Shown: positions 45,250 to 54,269 of the stretch, in pieces | How positions within the stretch are numbered: the stretch's first letter is position 1 | Layout of the letters: the number at the start of each line of letters is the position of its first letter | Assembly: GCF_014596525.1 (NCBI RefSeq) | Contig: NZ_MSJP01000034.1 | Span: 106,579 to 170,578 of the forward strand | Length of the DNA stretch: 64,000 bases | Source of the DNA: Streptomyces sp. CBMA291 | Lineage (GTDB): Bacteria > Actinomycetota > Actinomycetes > Streptomycetales > Streptomycetaceae | Direction: 5' to 3' | The notes under the pieces: generated by a model | Databases searched by the model: none | The model's input: only the letters and a program-made list of their open reading frames with translations | What the model was told of the DNA's origin: nothing | Position numbers and translations under genes: made by a program

Positions 45250-46673
45250 GCGTCACCCGGCGGGGGCCGCTTCCCGAAGGGCCGGGCGCCGACTACGACG
45301 TGGTGGTCGTCGGCGCGGGCGTCGTCGGCTCCGCCATCGCCCGGACGCTGGCCCGCCATCCGCTGCGGATCGCCCTCGTGGACGCCGCCGACGACGTCGG
45401 CGACGGCACGTCCAAGGCCAACACCGCGATCCTGCACACCGGTTTCGACGCCGCGCCCGGCACCCTTGAGGCCCGGCTCGTCCGCGAGGGCCACGGGCTG
45501 CTCTCGGCCTACGCGGAGGAGACCGGCATCCCCGTGGAACCGCTCGGCGCGCTTCTGGTGGCCTGGGACGGACAGCAGCTCGCCACCCTCCCCCGGCTCG
45601 CGGAGAAGGCCGCCCGCAACGGACACCACACCACCCGGCTGCTCTCCGCCGCCGAACTCCTCGAACGTGAACCCCACTTGGGACCCGGAGCGCTCGGGGC
45701 GCTCGCCGTGCCCGGCGAGTCGGTCATCTGCCCCTGGACGACGACTCTCGCGTACGCCACCCAGGCCGTCCGCTCCGGAGTGGACCTCCACCTCGGCTGC
45801 CGGGTGGAGACGGTCCGGGCGGGAGACCCGTACCACCGGCTCGTCACCCCGCGCGGAGTGCTGCGCGCCCGCCTGCTCGTCAACGCCTGCGGGCTCCACG
45901 CCGACGCGTTCGACGCGCTGGTCGGCCGGGAGGACTTCACCGTCACCCCGCGCCGGGGCCAGCTCCTCGTCTTCGACAAGTTCGCCCGCGACCTCGTCCG
46001 GCACATCCTGCTGCCCGTCCCCGGGCCGCTCGGCAAGGGGGTCCTGATCACCCCCACCGTGTACGGGAACGTCCTCCTCGGCCCCACCGCCGAGGACCTC
46101 TCCGACAAGACCGCCACCGGCACCACGGCGGACGGGCTCGCCGGGCTCCGCGCCCAGGGCGGCCGTATCCTGCCCGCCCTGCTCGACGAGGAGGTCACCG
46201 CCGTCTACGCCGGGCTCCGGGCCGCCACCGGCCAGGAGGACTACCGGATCGCGGCCCACCCGGAGCTGCGGTACGTGACGGTGGGCGGCATCCGGTCCAC
46301 CGGGCTCACCGCCTCCCTCGCCATCGCGGAACACGTCCGGGGGCTGCTCGACGACTGCGGGCTCGACGCCGGACCCGAACGGCCGCTCGCCGAAGTCCGG
46401 ATGCCGAACATCGGCGAGGCCTTCCCCCGGCCGTACCGGGACGCCCGGCTCATCGCCGCCGATCCCGCGTACGGGTCGATCGTCTGCCACTGCGAGCGGG
46501 TCACCCGGGGCGAGATCCGGGCCGCCCTCGCCTCCACGATCCCGCCGGCCGGACTCGACGGGCTCCGCCGCAGGACCCGCGCGCGGGGCGGTCGCTGCCA
46601 GGGGCACTACTGCGGCGCGCGGGTCCGCACCCTTGTCGAGGACCACGGACGCGAAGGGAAGGACGGCCGGTGA
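45246..46673 (+). CDS. GlpA-like FAD-dependent glycerol-3-phosphate oxidoreductase with BFD [2Fe-2S] domain
   Basis: A 475-residue flavoprotein. The FAD motif VVVVGAGVVGSAIARTLARH is near residue 20, with the DAO-fold GTSKANTAILHTGFDA that follows it, and VTVGGIRSTGLTASLAIAEH near residue 345. The C-terminal 65 residues form a BFD-like iron-sulfur domain with CHCERVTRGEIRAAL and then RCQGHYC, four cysteines as in GlpA and related proteins. It is coupled to glpK by a four-base overlap, so glycerol-3-phosphate oxidation to dihydroxyacetone phosphate is the likely reaction. The GTGA overlap with the next gene extends the coupling. Confidence 0.9.
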
Positions 46674-47875
46674 ACCGCACGGTCGACGTGCTCGTGGTGG
46701 GGGCGGGTCCCGCCGGGCTCGCCGCCGCGACCGGACTCGCGGCGGCCGGCGCGGGCCGGGTCGAGGTCCTGGAACGGGAGCGGACCCCGGGCGGGGTCCC
46801 CCGGCACTGTGTGCGCCCCGGGTTCGGCGCGGACCTCCGGGGCCGTCCGCTGGACGGACCCGCCTTCGCCCGGCGTGCGGTGCGGGCGGCGCTCCGGGCC
46901 GGGGCGACCGTACGGACCGGGGTCTCGGCCACCGGCTGGACCGGTCCCCTGACCCTCGACGTCACCGCGCCCACCGGCCTCGAAACCATCCGAGCGCGGG
47001 CCGTGGTCCTCGCCACGGGCGCCCGTGAACGCCCCCGCAGCGCCCGGCTCGTCCCCGGCTCGCGGCCCGCCGGGGTGCTCACCACCGGGGAGCTTCAGCA
47101 GTTGGTCCCGTCCGCCCGGACGTCACGGGAGCCCGTCGGGCGACGGGCCGTGGTCGTCGGCGGCGACCCGGTGGCGCGCGGCGCGGTGCGGACCCTGCGC
47201 GCGGCCGGGATCGACGTGGTGGCGGTCGTCTGCGAACGCCCGGCGCGCCACGGCGCGTTCGGTCCTGTGCCGGTGCTCGCGGAGACGGTGGTGACGGAGC
47301 TGCATGGGCGCGGACGGCTCACCGGGGTGGCGGTGCGGGGCGGCGACGGGCGCACCGGCGTCCTGCGCTGCGACACCGTGGTGTTCACCGGGGACTGGAT
47401 CCCCGACCACGAACTGGCCCGTGCCTGCGGGCTGCCCCTCGCCCCGGGCACCCGGGGGCCGGTCACGGACGGCGCCTTCCGCACCGCCGAGCCGGGGGTC
47501 TTCGCCGTCGGCAGTCTGCTGCACGGCGGGGAATCCGCGCGGACCGCCGCCGCCGAGGGCCGGGCGGTGACGGCGGCGGTGCTCGGGCACCTCGCCGGAC
47601 GGCCCTGGCCCGAGGGCCGAGTGCCGATCACGGCGGCGGGAGCGCTGCACCGGGTGACACCCGGGCTCCTCGGACCGGACCCGGTGCCCCTGCTCGTACG
47701 ACCGCAGCGACGGCTCGTACGACCGGTCCTGACGGTCGCCCAGGACGGCGTTCCATCGCGGCGGGAGCGGCTGCGGGGGACGCTCGATCCCGGGCGCCCG
47801 GTGCGTCTCGGGGAGTGGTGGACGAGCGGGGTGGATCTCGCGGGCGGACCGGTGGTGCTCGGCACGGAGGAGTGA
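46670..47875 (+). CDS. NAD/FAD-dependent oxidoreductase, partner of the GlpA-like protein
   Basis: A 401-residue flavoprotein of the pyridine nucleotide-disulfide type. It has [21 protein letters not shown] for FAD at residue 7, the VVLATGARERPR motif near 115, a second Rossmann VVVGGDPVARGAVRTLRAAG near 162, and the GVFAVGSLLHGGESARTAAAEG flavin motif near 275. This fits the second subunit of GlpA-GlpO type glycerol-3-phosphate dehydrogenase/oxidase complexes (as in the HcnB/opine dehydrogenase group). Start GTG 46670 overlaps the previous stop. The third usual partner, a small DUF1667 protein, is not found downstream. Confidence 0.85.
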   Translation: MNRTVDVLVVGAGPAGLAAATGLAAAGAGRVEVLERERTPGGVPRHCVRPGFGADLRGRPLDGPAFARRAVRAALRAGATVRTGVSATGWTGPLTLDVTAPTGLETIRARAVVLATGARERPRSARLVPGSRPAGVLTTGELQQLVPSARTSREPVGRRAVVVGGDPVARGAVRTLRAAGIDVVAVVCERPARHGAFGPVPVLAETVVTELHGRGRLTGVAVRGGDGRTGVLRCDTVVFTGDWIPDHELARACGLPLAPGTRGPVTDGAFRTAEPGVFAVGSLLHGGESARTAAAEGRAVTAAVLGHLAGRPWPEGRVPITAAGALHRVTPGLLGPDPVPLLVRPQRRLVRPVLTVAQDGVPSRRERLRGTLDPGRPVRLGEWWTSGVDLAGGPVVLGTEE

Positions 47876-48022
47876 GTCCCGGGGCGAGGTGGCCACCATG
47901 GGTGGGTCCCCGGGGGTGGGTCGTCGGCCTGCCGGGCAATAGTGGACCCCAGGACGGACAGCGGTCCCGATGCCCCGGGGGCAGGCCGTCGGCTACCGGG
48001 CAGTGGGGTGAGTCCCGGGGCG
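47872..48022. repeat. Two 15-bp direct repeats, 136 bp apart
   Basis: GTGAGTCCCGGGGCG occurs at 47872-47886, across the end of the oxidoreductase gene, and at 48008-48022. Between them TCGGC(C/T)..CCGGGCA also recurs (about 47929 and 47990), so part of the region may be an old tandem duplication. The second copy lies 43 bases before the NUDIX start. Confidence 0.7.
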
Positions 48023-48064
48023 GCGCTGCGGCCCCCGGCGGGCCTCCCGGGTCACACTGGCGGC

Positions 48065-48541
48065 ATGCCGGACAAGCGCAGCGCGGGTCTCCTGGTCTTC
48101 CGCCGTCCGCCGGACGGGGGCGTCGAAGTCCTCATCGGCCATATGGGCGGGCCCTTCTGGGCTTCGCGCGAGGAGGCTGCCTGGTCGATCCCGAAGGGCG
48201 AGTACGGCCCCGAGGAGGCGCCGGAGGCGGCGGCACGCCGCGAGTTCCAGGAGGAACTGGGCCTGGCCGTGCCCGAGGGGCCGTGGCTCGACCTGGGCGA
48301 GTCCCGGCAGCGCGGCGGGAAGACGGTGACCGTCTGGGCCGTCGAGGGCACCCTCGATCCGGCCTCGGTCGTGCCGGGCACGTTCACCCTGGAGTGGCCG
48401 CCCCGGTCGGGGGTCCGACGGGAGTTCCCCGAGGTCGACCGGGTGGGCTGGTTCGCTCCGGAGGCGGCGGCGCCGCTGCTCGTCCAGGGCCAGCGGGTGT
48501 TCCTGGAGCGGCTGGTGGCCCGGCTCGAAGGACGGACCTGA
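48065..48541 (+). CDS. NUDIX hydrolase
   Basis: A 158-residue protein. The Nudix box is complete: GEYGPEEAPEAAARREFQEE followed by LG, with the metal-binding REFQEE. The preceding AAWSIPKG motif is typical of small house-cleaning NUDIX enzymes that hydrolyse nucleoside diphosphate derivatives. ATG 48065 has no good ribosome binding site. Substrate unknown. It stands alone, 189 bases after the glycerol operon. Confidence 0.92.
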   Translation: MPDKRSAGLLVFRRPPDGGVEVLIGHMGGPFWASREEAAWSIPKGEYGPEEAPEAAARREFQEELGLAVPEGPWLDLGESRQRGGKTVTVWAVEGTLDPASVVPGTFTLEWPPRSGVRREFPEVDRVGWFAPEAAAPLLVQGQRVFLERLVARLEGRT

Positions 48542-48603
48542 GCGCGGTTGTCGGACCCGTGCGGGAGGCTGGTGGGCGCCGAACCGTCGACGGAGAGTCC
48601 GAC

Positions 48604-48852
48604 ATGACCACGATCACCGCCCCCGAGCGCGCCGCCACCCAGGCGTATCTGCGGCTCCTGGCCTCCACCCGGGCCGTACTCACCGGTCCTCTCCTCGTCC
48701 CGTACGCGGGGCTGATGCCGACCCGGCCGATGGCCGAGGCGCACGAGGCGCTCCGCGCTGCGGGCCTCGACGGGAACGAGGACCCGGCTCGGGGGCCGGG
48801 CTCAGGGGCCAGGGGCCAGCCTCCCTGCTCAGGGGCCGGTCGTCAGCGGTAG
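48604..48852 (+). CDS. Small hypothetical protein
   Basis: An 82-residue reading frame with ATG 48604 and GGAGAG nine bases before it. The first 55 residues (from MTTITAPERAATQAYLRLLA on) look like a real, mixed alpha-helical protein; the last 25 are low-complexity (PARGPGSGARGQPP). The end overlaps the 3' end of the convergent P450 gene by 10 bases. I recognise no family. The tail could reflect readthrough of decayed sequence. Confidence 0.45.
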   Translation: MTTITAPERAATQAYLRLLASTRAVLTGPLLVPYAGLMPTRPMAEAHEALRAAGLDGNEDPARGPGSGARGQPPCSGAGRQR

Positions 48853-50093
48853 GGGCGGACCGGGAGTGCGCGGACGCTGTTGCCGACGAAACCGGCGTGC
48901 GGGCGCAGCGCGGACTCGGGGACGGCCAGGTCGAGTTCCGGAAAGCGGGTGAAGAGCGCTTCCAGGGCGACGGTCGCCTCCAGCCTCGCGAGCGGCGCGC
49001 CCAGACAGTAGTGGGGGCCGTGGCCGAGCGAGAGGTGTTTCGTCTTCCTCTTCCGGGTGATGTCGAAGCGGTCGGCGTCCGGGCCGTGGGCCTTGGCGTC
49101 CCGGCCCGCCGCCGCGTATCCGGCCAGCACGGGCGTGCCCCGGGGGATCGGGGTGCCGTCGACGGTGAGGTCCCTGGTGGGGTAGCGGAACGGGAAGTAG
49201 CCGAGGGGGCTGTCCCAGCGCAGGGTCTCCTCCACCACGTCCGCCCAGTCGGCCCGGCCCGACTGGACCAGGGCGAGCTGGTCGCGGTGCGCGCAGAGCG
49301 CCCGGACCGCGTTGGTGACCAGGTTCAGGGTGGTCTCGTGCCCCGCGACGATCATCAGGAGCAGGGTGCCGATCAGTTCGGGCCCGGCGAGCCGGTCGCC
49401 GTCCTCGTCGCGGACGGCGATCAGGGCGCTGGTGAGGTCGTCACCGGGTGTGGCCGTCTTCTCGGCGGCGATGGCGGCGAGGAGTGCGAGGAGTTCCCGG
49501 TTGGCGGCGACGGCCCGTGCGGGTTCGGTGTCGGTGGCGACGACCACGCTGGAGAGGCGGTGCAGCCGGTCCTGATGGGCCGGGTCGACGCCGAGCAGTT
49601 CGCAGATGACGCCGAGTGGCAGCGGCAGCGCGTAGGCGCGGCGCAGGTCGGCGACTCCGTCGGCGCCGCGCGCGGCCCCGGCGAGGTCGTCGAGCAGCCC
49701 GGCGGCGATCTCCTCGACGCGGGGGCGGAGCGCCTCGACCCGGCGGGCGGTGAAGGCGCCGCCGACCAGGGCGCGCAGGCGGCGGTGGTCGGCGGCGTCG
49801 GCGGTCGTCATGCCGGGGACGGTGGCGAAGGTCCGCAGCGGCCAGCCCTCGGGTATCCGCCCCTCGGCGAGGGCGGTGAAGTGCCGGGGCTCCTTGGCGA
49901 CGTCGGGGTGGGCGAGGAAGTCACGGAGGGCGTCGTGACCGAGGACCGCCATGCCCTCGATCCCGCCGGGCAGGACGACGGGGGCGACGGCGCCCTGGGC
50001 CAGCAGCCGCGCGTTGACGGCATGCGGACAGCCCCCGGCCGCGTCCAGGCGGTGCGGGGTCCGGCCGGGGGTGGAGCCGTGCGGTGCGTTCAC
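48843..50093 (-). CDS. Cytochrome P450
   Basis: A 416-residue soluble P450. The I-helix motif LIVAGHETTLNL (near residue 245), the ExxR pair in EETLRWDSP, the PERF-like DADRFDITR, and the haem Cys in LSLGHGPHYCLGAPLARLEA are all intact. It belongs with CYP107/CYP105-like streptomycete enzymes, although family number needs alignment. GTG 50093 has GGAG eight bases upstream. No ferredoxin or biosynthetic gene is next to it, so electron partners and substrate are unknown. Confidence 0.93.
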   Translation of the reverse strand: MNAPHGSTPGRTPHRLDAAGGCPHAVNARLLAQGAVAPVVLPGGIEGMAVLGHDALRDFLAHPDVAKEPRHFTALAEGRIPEGWPLRTFATVPGMTTADAADHRRLRALVGGAFTARRVEALRPRVEEIAAGLLDDLAGAARGADGVADLRRAYALPLPLGVICELLGVDPAHQDRLHRLSSVVVATDTEPARAVAANRELLALLAAIAAEKTATPGDDLTSALIAVRDEDGDRLAGPELIGTLLLMIVAGHETTLNLVTNAVRALCAHRDQLALVQSGRADWADVVEETLRWDSPLGYFPFRYPTRDLTVDGTPIPRGTPVLAGYAAAGRDAKAHGPDADRFDITRKRKTKHLSLGHGPHYCLGAPLARLEATVALEALFTRFPELDLAVPESALRPHAGFVGNSVRALPVRPYR

Positions 50094-50429
50094 GGAGGGA
50101 ACTCCTGACTGCGGGACGGTCCGATACGGCGGGGGGGGTGGGCGTTGCCCGGGTGTGGGGGTTCCCGGTGAGGTACGGCGTACGGGGTGAGGTAGGGGTA
50201 TACGGGTGTACGGGGTGAAGCGCGCTGTGCCGGGTGGGGTACGGGTGTTCCGGGTGAAGGTCGGTGTGCGGGGCGGAGCGCGGTGTACGAGGTGCGGTGT
50301 ACGAGGTGCGGTGCGGCGTCCCAGGGCGTCCGGCTGGCCCCGCCGGAGACGGTCGCGCTCCGGTGAGCCCGGCTCCTCGGAGGGGTCGCGCTCCGGGAAG
50401 CCCGGTCCCTGGGACGGCTCATCGTACGG
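50094..50429. other. Repeat-rich non-coding stretch between the P450 and RCK-protein genes
   Basis: No gene. The 14-bp unit GGTGTACGAGGTGC is repeated exactly at 50282-50295 and 50296-50309. From 50130 to 50280 imperfect units of the type CGGGGTGAGGTACGG recur irregularly. I see no clear promoter. The downstream gene ends at 50430 on the other strand. Confidence 0.7.
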
Positions 50430-52448
50430 TCAACTCCCCGCCCCACGTACCGAGTCGACCGCTTCCACCGCCCCTCCCGCTCGTCCTGCCCCGCCCAGGA
50501 GTTCCGCGAGGCCCCTGCGGGTGGCGGCCACCACCACGCGGTCGCCCGGCCCGAGGCGCCGGTCGGGGGCCAGGTCCCATGCCGGGCTTCCGTCCAGGGC
50601 GATGATCCGCCAGGCGCCCGCGCGGAAGGCCTCGGGCACGGTCAGGCCGTCGAGCAGCGGATGCCCGGCGACGTCGAGGGCGGCGAAGAGAAGCACCCGG
50701 CGCTCGATGGGGACGGCACCGAGCACTTCGCGGCCCTGCATGGCGCCCGCGAAGGCGGGGGCGGCGAGATGGGAGACACTGCGGCTGCGGGTGAGGGCGG
50801 CGGGGTGCGCGGTCCGCAGGGTGCGGAAGACGGCGGTGGCGAAGTCGTCGTCGAACAGGCGGAGCACCACCCGCAGGTCCGGGGTGACGGCACGGGCCGA
50901 GAGCGCCGCCTCCAGATTGGTGATGTCGGCACTGGTGAGGGCGAGCAGGGTGTGGGCCCGGTCGATGCGGGCGGCCTCCAGCACGCCTTCCTCCGTGACG
51001 TCGCCGATGACCGTGGGGACGCGCAGGCGGCGGGCGACCGCGATGCCCCGGGCCTCGGGGTCCGACTCGACGCACACCACGGGTATGCCGAGGCCGCGCA
51101 GCCGGGCGAGGACGCGGGTGCCGACCTTGCCGAGGCCGAGGAGGACCACATGCCCGGAGATGCCCCGGGGCGGGCGGCGCAGGGTGGTCGCCGAACGGAA
51201 GGTGCCGAGCCCTTCGAGCAGGGCGGCGACGATCACCGGGAGGAGAAGCAGGCCCACGAACCCGGCGAGGATCTGGAGGACCTGACGGCTGGTCGTCTCG
51301 CCGACGGCGGGGTCGCCGATGGCGAAGATGTCGAGGAGCGTCAGATAGGCCGCGTGCAGGGGGTGGTCGCCGGTGGTGAACGTGGAGGCGAGGGCCAGGG
51401 CGAGGACGGTTCCGGCGGCCCCGGCAAGGGACCAGCGGAGCCGCCGGGAGAAGAGGGAGGCGACGGGCAGCGCGGAGGCGGTGAGCCGGGCGGACGGCGT
51501 ACCCGGGCCGGCCGCCGTGACCGCTTCGAGGGTGACGGCGGCACGGCCGGTGGCCTCGGCGACCGTGCGGGCGTCGGGGAGCAGCAGCGGGCCGTCGGCG
51601 CCGCTGCGCTCGGAGCCCTCGAAGCCCGCCGGGTCCCCGGCCGTGGCGGAGAGCAGGGCCAGGGTGCACAGGCCGGGTGCGGGTGCCCGGCCTTCGGCGG
51701 GCGGTCGCTCCACGGCGTGCAGCAGCAGACCGCCCGCCTGCACCACCTTGCTGGTGCCCGCGACGGCGGAGGCGACCAGCCCGGGTGCGGCGGTGTCCAC
51801 GTCGGACAGGACGGTGGTGGCGGCGTCGGCCGTCTCGGGGTCGCGGCCCGGCTCGGCGACGGCGGCGGCCTGGTCGAGGAGGGTTTCGAGGTGCTGTCCG
51901 AGCTTACGGTTGTAGAGGCGGATGACCAGGCGCAGCCGGGGGTTGAGGCGGCGGGCGGCGAGGGCGGCGCGGATGTTGGTCTCGTCCTCCTCGTGGACGA
52001 GGGCGAGGGCGGCGGCGCGCTCCACTCCGGCTTCGGTGAGGGCCCGTTCGTCGGCCTCCGCCGCCTCCACGACCCGCAGGGCGCCGGTCCCCGCGTCGGC
52101 CGCGCCCACGGCGGCCGTGGTGCGGGCGACGGCGGCGGTGACCCGGCCGAAGAGCGCCAGGGCGCGGCCGGTGCGGGCGGTGGGCGCGCGGGGCGTGTCG
52201 GGCCGGGCGGGGACCAGGAGGGTGACCCGCTCCCCGTACACCTCGTGCAGTTCGCCCGCGAGGCGGTGGGCGAGGGCGTCGTCCCCGCAGACGATCATGT
52301 GCCCGTCGAGGGCGTCACGGGGCTGACGCTCGGCCCGGGAGACGGGTGCGCCGAAGGGACTTCTGACGGGGCCGGGGACCGGCTCGGCGGCCGGCGCGGG
52401 GACGTTCGTGGCCGGAACGGTATCGCTCGGGTCGGGGTATGAGGGCAC
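50430..52448 (-). CDS. Two-RCK-domain membrane protein with a 2TM pore-like segment
   Basis: A 672-residue protein. Residues about 50-190 form an N-terminal RCK/TrkA-N fold (HMIVCGDDALAHRLAGELHEVYG). A linker precedes a membrane unit near residues 335-425: helix RRLRWSLAGAAGTVLALALA, pore-like PLHAAYLTLLDIFAIGDPAVG, helix QILAGFVGLLLLPVIVAALL. A C-terminal RCK region follows (HVVLLGLGKVGTRVLARLRGLG). The order RCK-2TM-RCK is unusual for potassium channels, and the filter reads FAIGD instead of TVGYGD. GTG 52448 is the chosen start, with only a weak binding site. It may be a cation channel or a transport regulator. Confidence 0.8.
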   Translation of the reverse strand: MPSYPDPSDTVPATNVPAPAAEPVPGPVRSPFGAPVSRAERQPRDALDGHMIVCGDDALAHRLAGELHEVYGERVTLLVPARPDTPRAPTARTGRALALFGRVTAAVARTTAAVGAADAGTGALRVVEAAEADERALTEAGVERAAALALVHEEDETNIRAALAARRLNPRLRLVIRLYNRKLGQHLETLLDQAAAVAEPGRDPETADAATTVLSDVDTAAPGLVASAVAGTSKVVQAGGLLLHAVERPPAEGRAPAPGLCTLALLSATAGDPAGFEGSERSGADGPLLLPDARTVAEATGRAAVTLEAVTAAGPGTPSARLTASALPVASLFSRRLRWSLAGAAGTVLALALASTFTTGDHPLHAAYLTLLDIFAIGDPAVGETTSRQVLQILAGFVGLLLLPVIVAALLEGLGTFRSATTLRRPPRGISGHVVLLGLGKVGTRVLARLRGLGIPVVCVESDPEARGIAVARRLRVPTVIGDVTEEGVLEAARIDRAHTLLALTSADITNLEAALSARAVTPDLRVVLRLFDDDFATAVFRTLRTAHPAALTRSRSVSHLAAPAFAGAMQGREVLGAVPIERRVLLFAALDVAGHPLLDGLTVPEAFRAGAWRIIALDGSPAWDLAPDRRLGPGDRVVVAATRRGLAELLGGAGRAGGAVEAVDSVRGAGS

Positions 52449-52902
52449 GTCACCAGGATGCCTCGCACCACCGACAGCGGACCGCCGGCCGGTTCGGAGG
52501 GGTCGACCGCCGAAGGCGGGCCCCCTGCGCGGCCCCGGACCGGGGCCGGGGCCGGTCGGGCCGGTCCCGAAGCGCCGTGCCCGCCGTCGGGCGCGCACCG
52601 TGCCCGCCTACCGTGCCCACGTCGTACCCCACCCGTCCTACCCCAACCCCACCCGTCGAGCCCACCCACCGTGGCCGCGCTGTACCCGCCCACCATCCGC
52701 GCGTTGTACCGGCCCAACTGACGCACGTTGTACCCGCCCACCGTGCGCGCCGGTGCCCGCCTTCGCGAGCCGTGCGGATCACCCGGGTGGGGGCCCGTTC
52801 ATGCCGGGTCCCCACCCGTATGCCGCACCGCCCGCGACACGCGCTACGCCGGTCGGCGCACTTCGATCTGCGGGGACGGCGGGCGGTTCCTACGGTGGCT
52901 GA
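52449..52902. other. Non-coding stretch with 24-bp tandem repeats before the carboxypeptidase gene
   Basis: No supported gene. Units of the type TGTACCCGCCCACC(A/G)TCCGCGC recur every 24 bases at about 52657 (degenerate), 52681, 52705 and 52729. Short frames through it are repeat-made. The right end carries TACGGT (52891-52896), a -10 element for the carboxypeptidase gene. Confidence 0.7.
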
Positions 52903-52903
52903 A
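52891..52903 (+). promoter_or_regulatory. -10 element placed for a leaderless carboxypeptidase transcript
   Basis: TACGGT (52891-52896) ends six bases before ATG 52903, which has no Shine-Dalgarno sequence. Confidence 0.45.
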
Positions 52904-54159
52904 TGATCGTCACGTCAGCTGTCCGTCCCGCTGCCGCCGGTGCCGTGGTGCTGCTGTTGGTGCTGCCCGTCCCGGTGGCCTCCGCCTCCGCCGGTCCCTT
53001 CCCCGTAGCCGTCCGGCGGCACGGCACGACCCTCGTGCCCGAGGAGCCGACGCCGCCCGCCCGGCACCGCATCGACCCGGCGGGGCTCGACCGTGCGGGT
53101 GTGCAGGTACGGCCGCTGCCGGGCGCACCGGCCGTGCCCTCGGTCTCCGCCCTGTCGTGGGTGGTGGCGGACGCCGCCACGGGCGAGGTGCTCGCCGCGC
53201 GGGACGCGCACCGGAAGCTTCCGCCCGCCAGCACCCTGAAGACGCTGTTCGCGCTCACGGCGCTCCCCCGTCACCAGCCGTCCGAGGAACACACGGTGGG
53301 CGATGCCGAGCTGACCGGGATCGGGGACGGCAGCAGTCTGGTCGGGGTGAAGGAGGGGTACACGTACAAGGTCTCCGATCTGTGGAACGGGGTCTTCCTC
53401 AGTTCGGGGAACGACGCCGTGCACGTCCTGGCCGCGATGAACGGCGGCTGGGAGTCGATGACCCGGCAGATGCAGGAGAAGGCCCGGTCGCTGGGTGCCC
53501 GGGACACCGAGGTGGTCTCCCCGGACGGGTACGACGCTCCGGGGCAGGTCTCGTCCGCGTACGATCTGGCGCTCTTCGGCAGGGCGGGACTCCAGGACCC
53601 GGCGTTCACCCGGTACTGCTCGACCCGGTACGCGGACTTCCCGGCGGGCTCGTGGTCGTACGGGATCGCGAACACCAACCGGCTGCTGACGGGCACGGAC
53701 GGCGTGGCAGGCTATCCCGGCCTGATCGGCATCAAGAACGGCTATACGACCAATGCGGGCAACACCCTGGTGACGGCCGCCCGGCGAGATGGCAGAACCC
53801 TTGTCGTCTCGGTGATGAACCCGCAGGCCGGGGGCGGTTTCGCGGTGTACGAGGAGGCGCGCGAGCTGCTCGACTGGGGGTTCGATGCGGCGGGCCGGGT
53901 GCAGGCGGTGGGTTCGCTGCTGCCGGAGAAGGCGAAGGAGGCGGGCGCCTCGGACCCGCGTCCGGTGTCGGTGGCGCACGGCGGCGAGCCCGTCGAGGCG
54001 GGCGGCCCGCAGTCCCGCGCCGGGGCCGCCGGGACGCACGGTCGCGAGGCGGCCCCCGGCGGCTCGAAGGGGCTGCCGTTGATCTTCGTGGGCTCGGCCT
54101 GTCTGGCGGCCCTCGCCCTGTGGACGCTGCGCCGGAGGGCGTCCCTCCGGCCCCGCTGA
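52903..54159 (+). CDS. D-alanyl-D-alanine carboxypeptidase (S11 family), membrane-anchored
   Basis: A 418-residue protein with a signal peptide (residues 1-29, ending near ASASAG) and a C-terminal membrane anchor (LIFVGSACLAALALWTL). The catalytic SxxK is PPASTLKTLFAL near residue 108, SxN is FLSSGNDAVHVLAAM near 167, and the third box reads IGIKNGYTTNAGN near 280, where KTG is the family norm; KNG is a conservative variant that may affect activity. It trims terminal D-Ala from peptidoglycan stem peptides. The region after 330 is low-complexity before the anchor. Confidence 0.92.
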   Translation: MIVTSAVRPAAAGAVVLLLVLPVPVASASAGPFPVAVRRHGTTLVPEEPTPPARHRIDPAGLDRAGVQVRPLPGAPAVPSVSALSWVVADAATGEVLAARDAHRKLPPASTLKTLFALTALPRHQPSEEHTVGDAELTGIGDGSSLVGVKEGYTYKVSDLWNGVFLSSGNDAVHVLAAMNGGWESMTRQMQEKARSLGARDTEVVSPDGYDAPGQVSSAYDLALFGRAGLQDPAFTRYCSTRYADFPAGSWSYGIANTNRLLTGTDGVAGYPGLIGIKNGYTTNAGNTLVTAARRDGRTLVVSVMNPQAGGGFAVYEEARELLDWGFDAAGRVQAVGSLLPEKAKEAGASDPRPVSVAHGGEPVEAGGPQSRAGAAGTHGREAAPGGSKGLPLIFVGSACLAALALWTLRRRASLRPR

Positions 54160-54269
54160 GAGCCGCCGCCCTCGATGTTGGACCCCGCTGTGAGCCGCCC
54201 CCCGCGCCCCCGCCCACGCCCCTGCGCCCGCCCGGCGCCGAGGGGGCCGCCCCGCCCTCCCCGTAAGCC

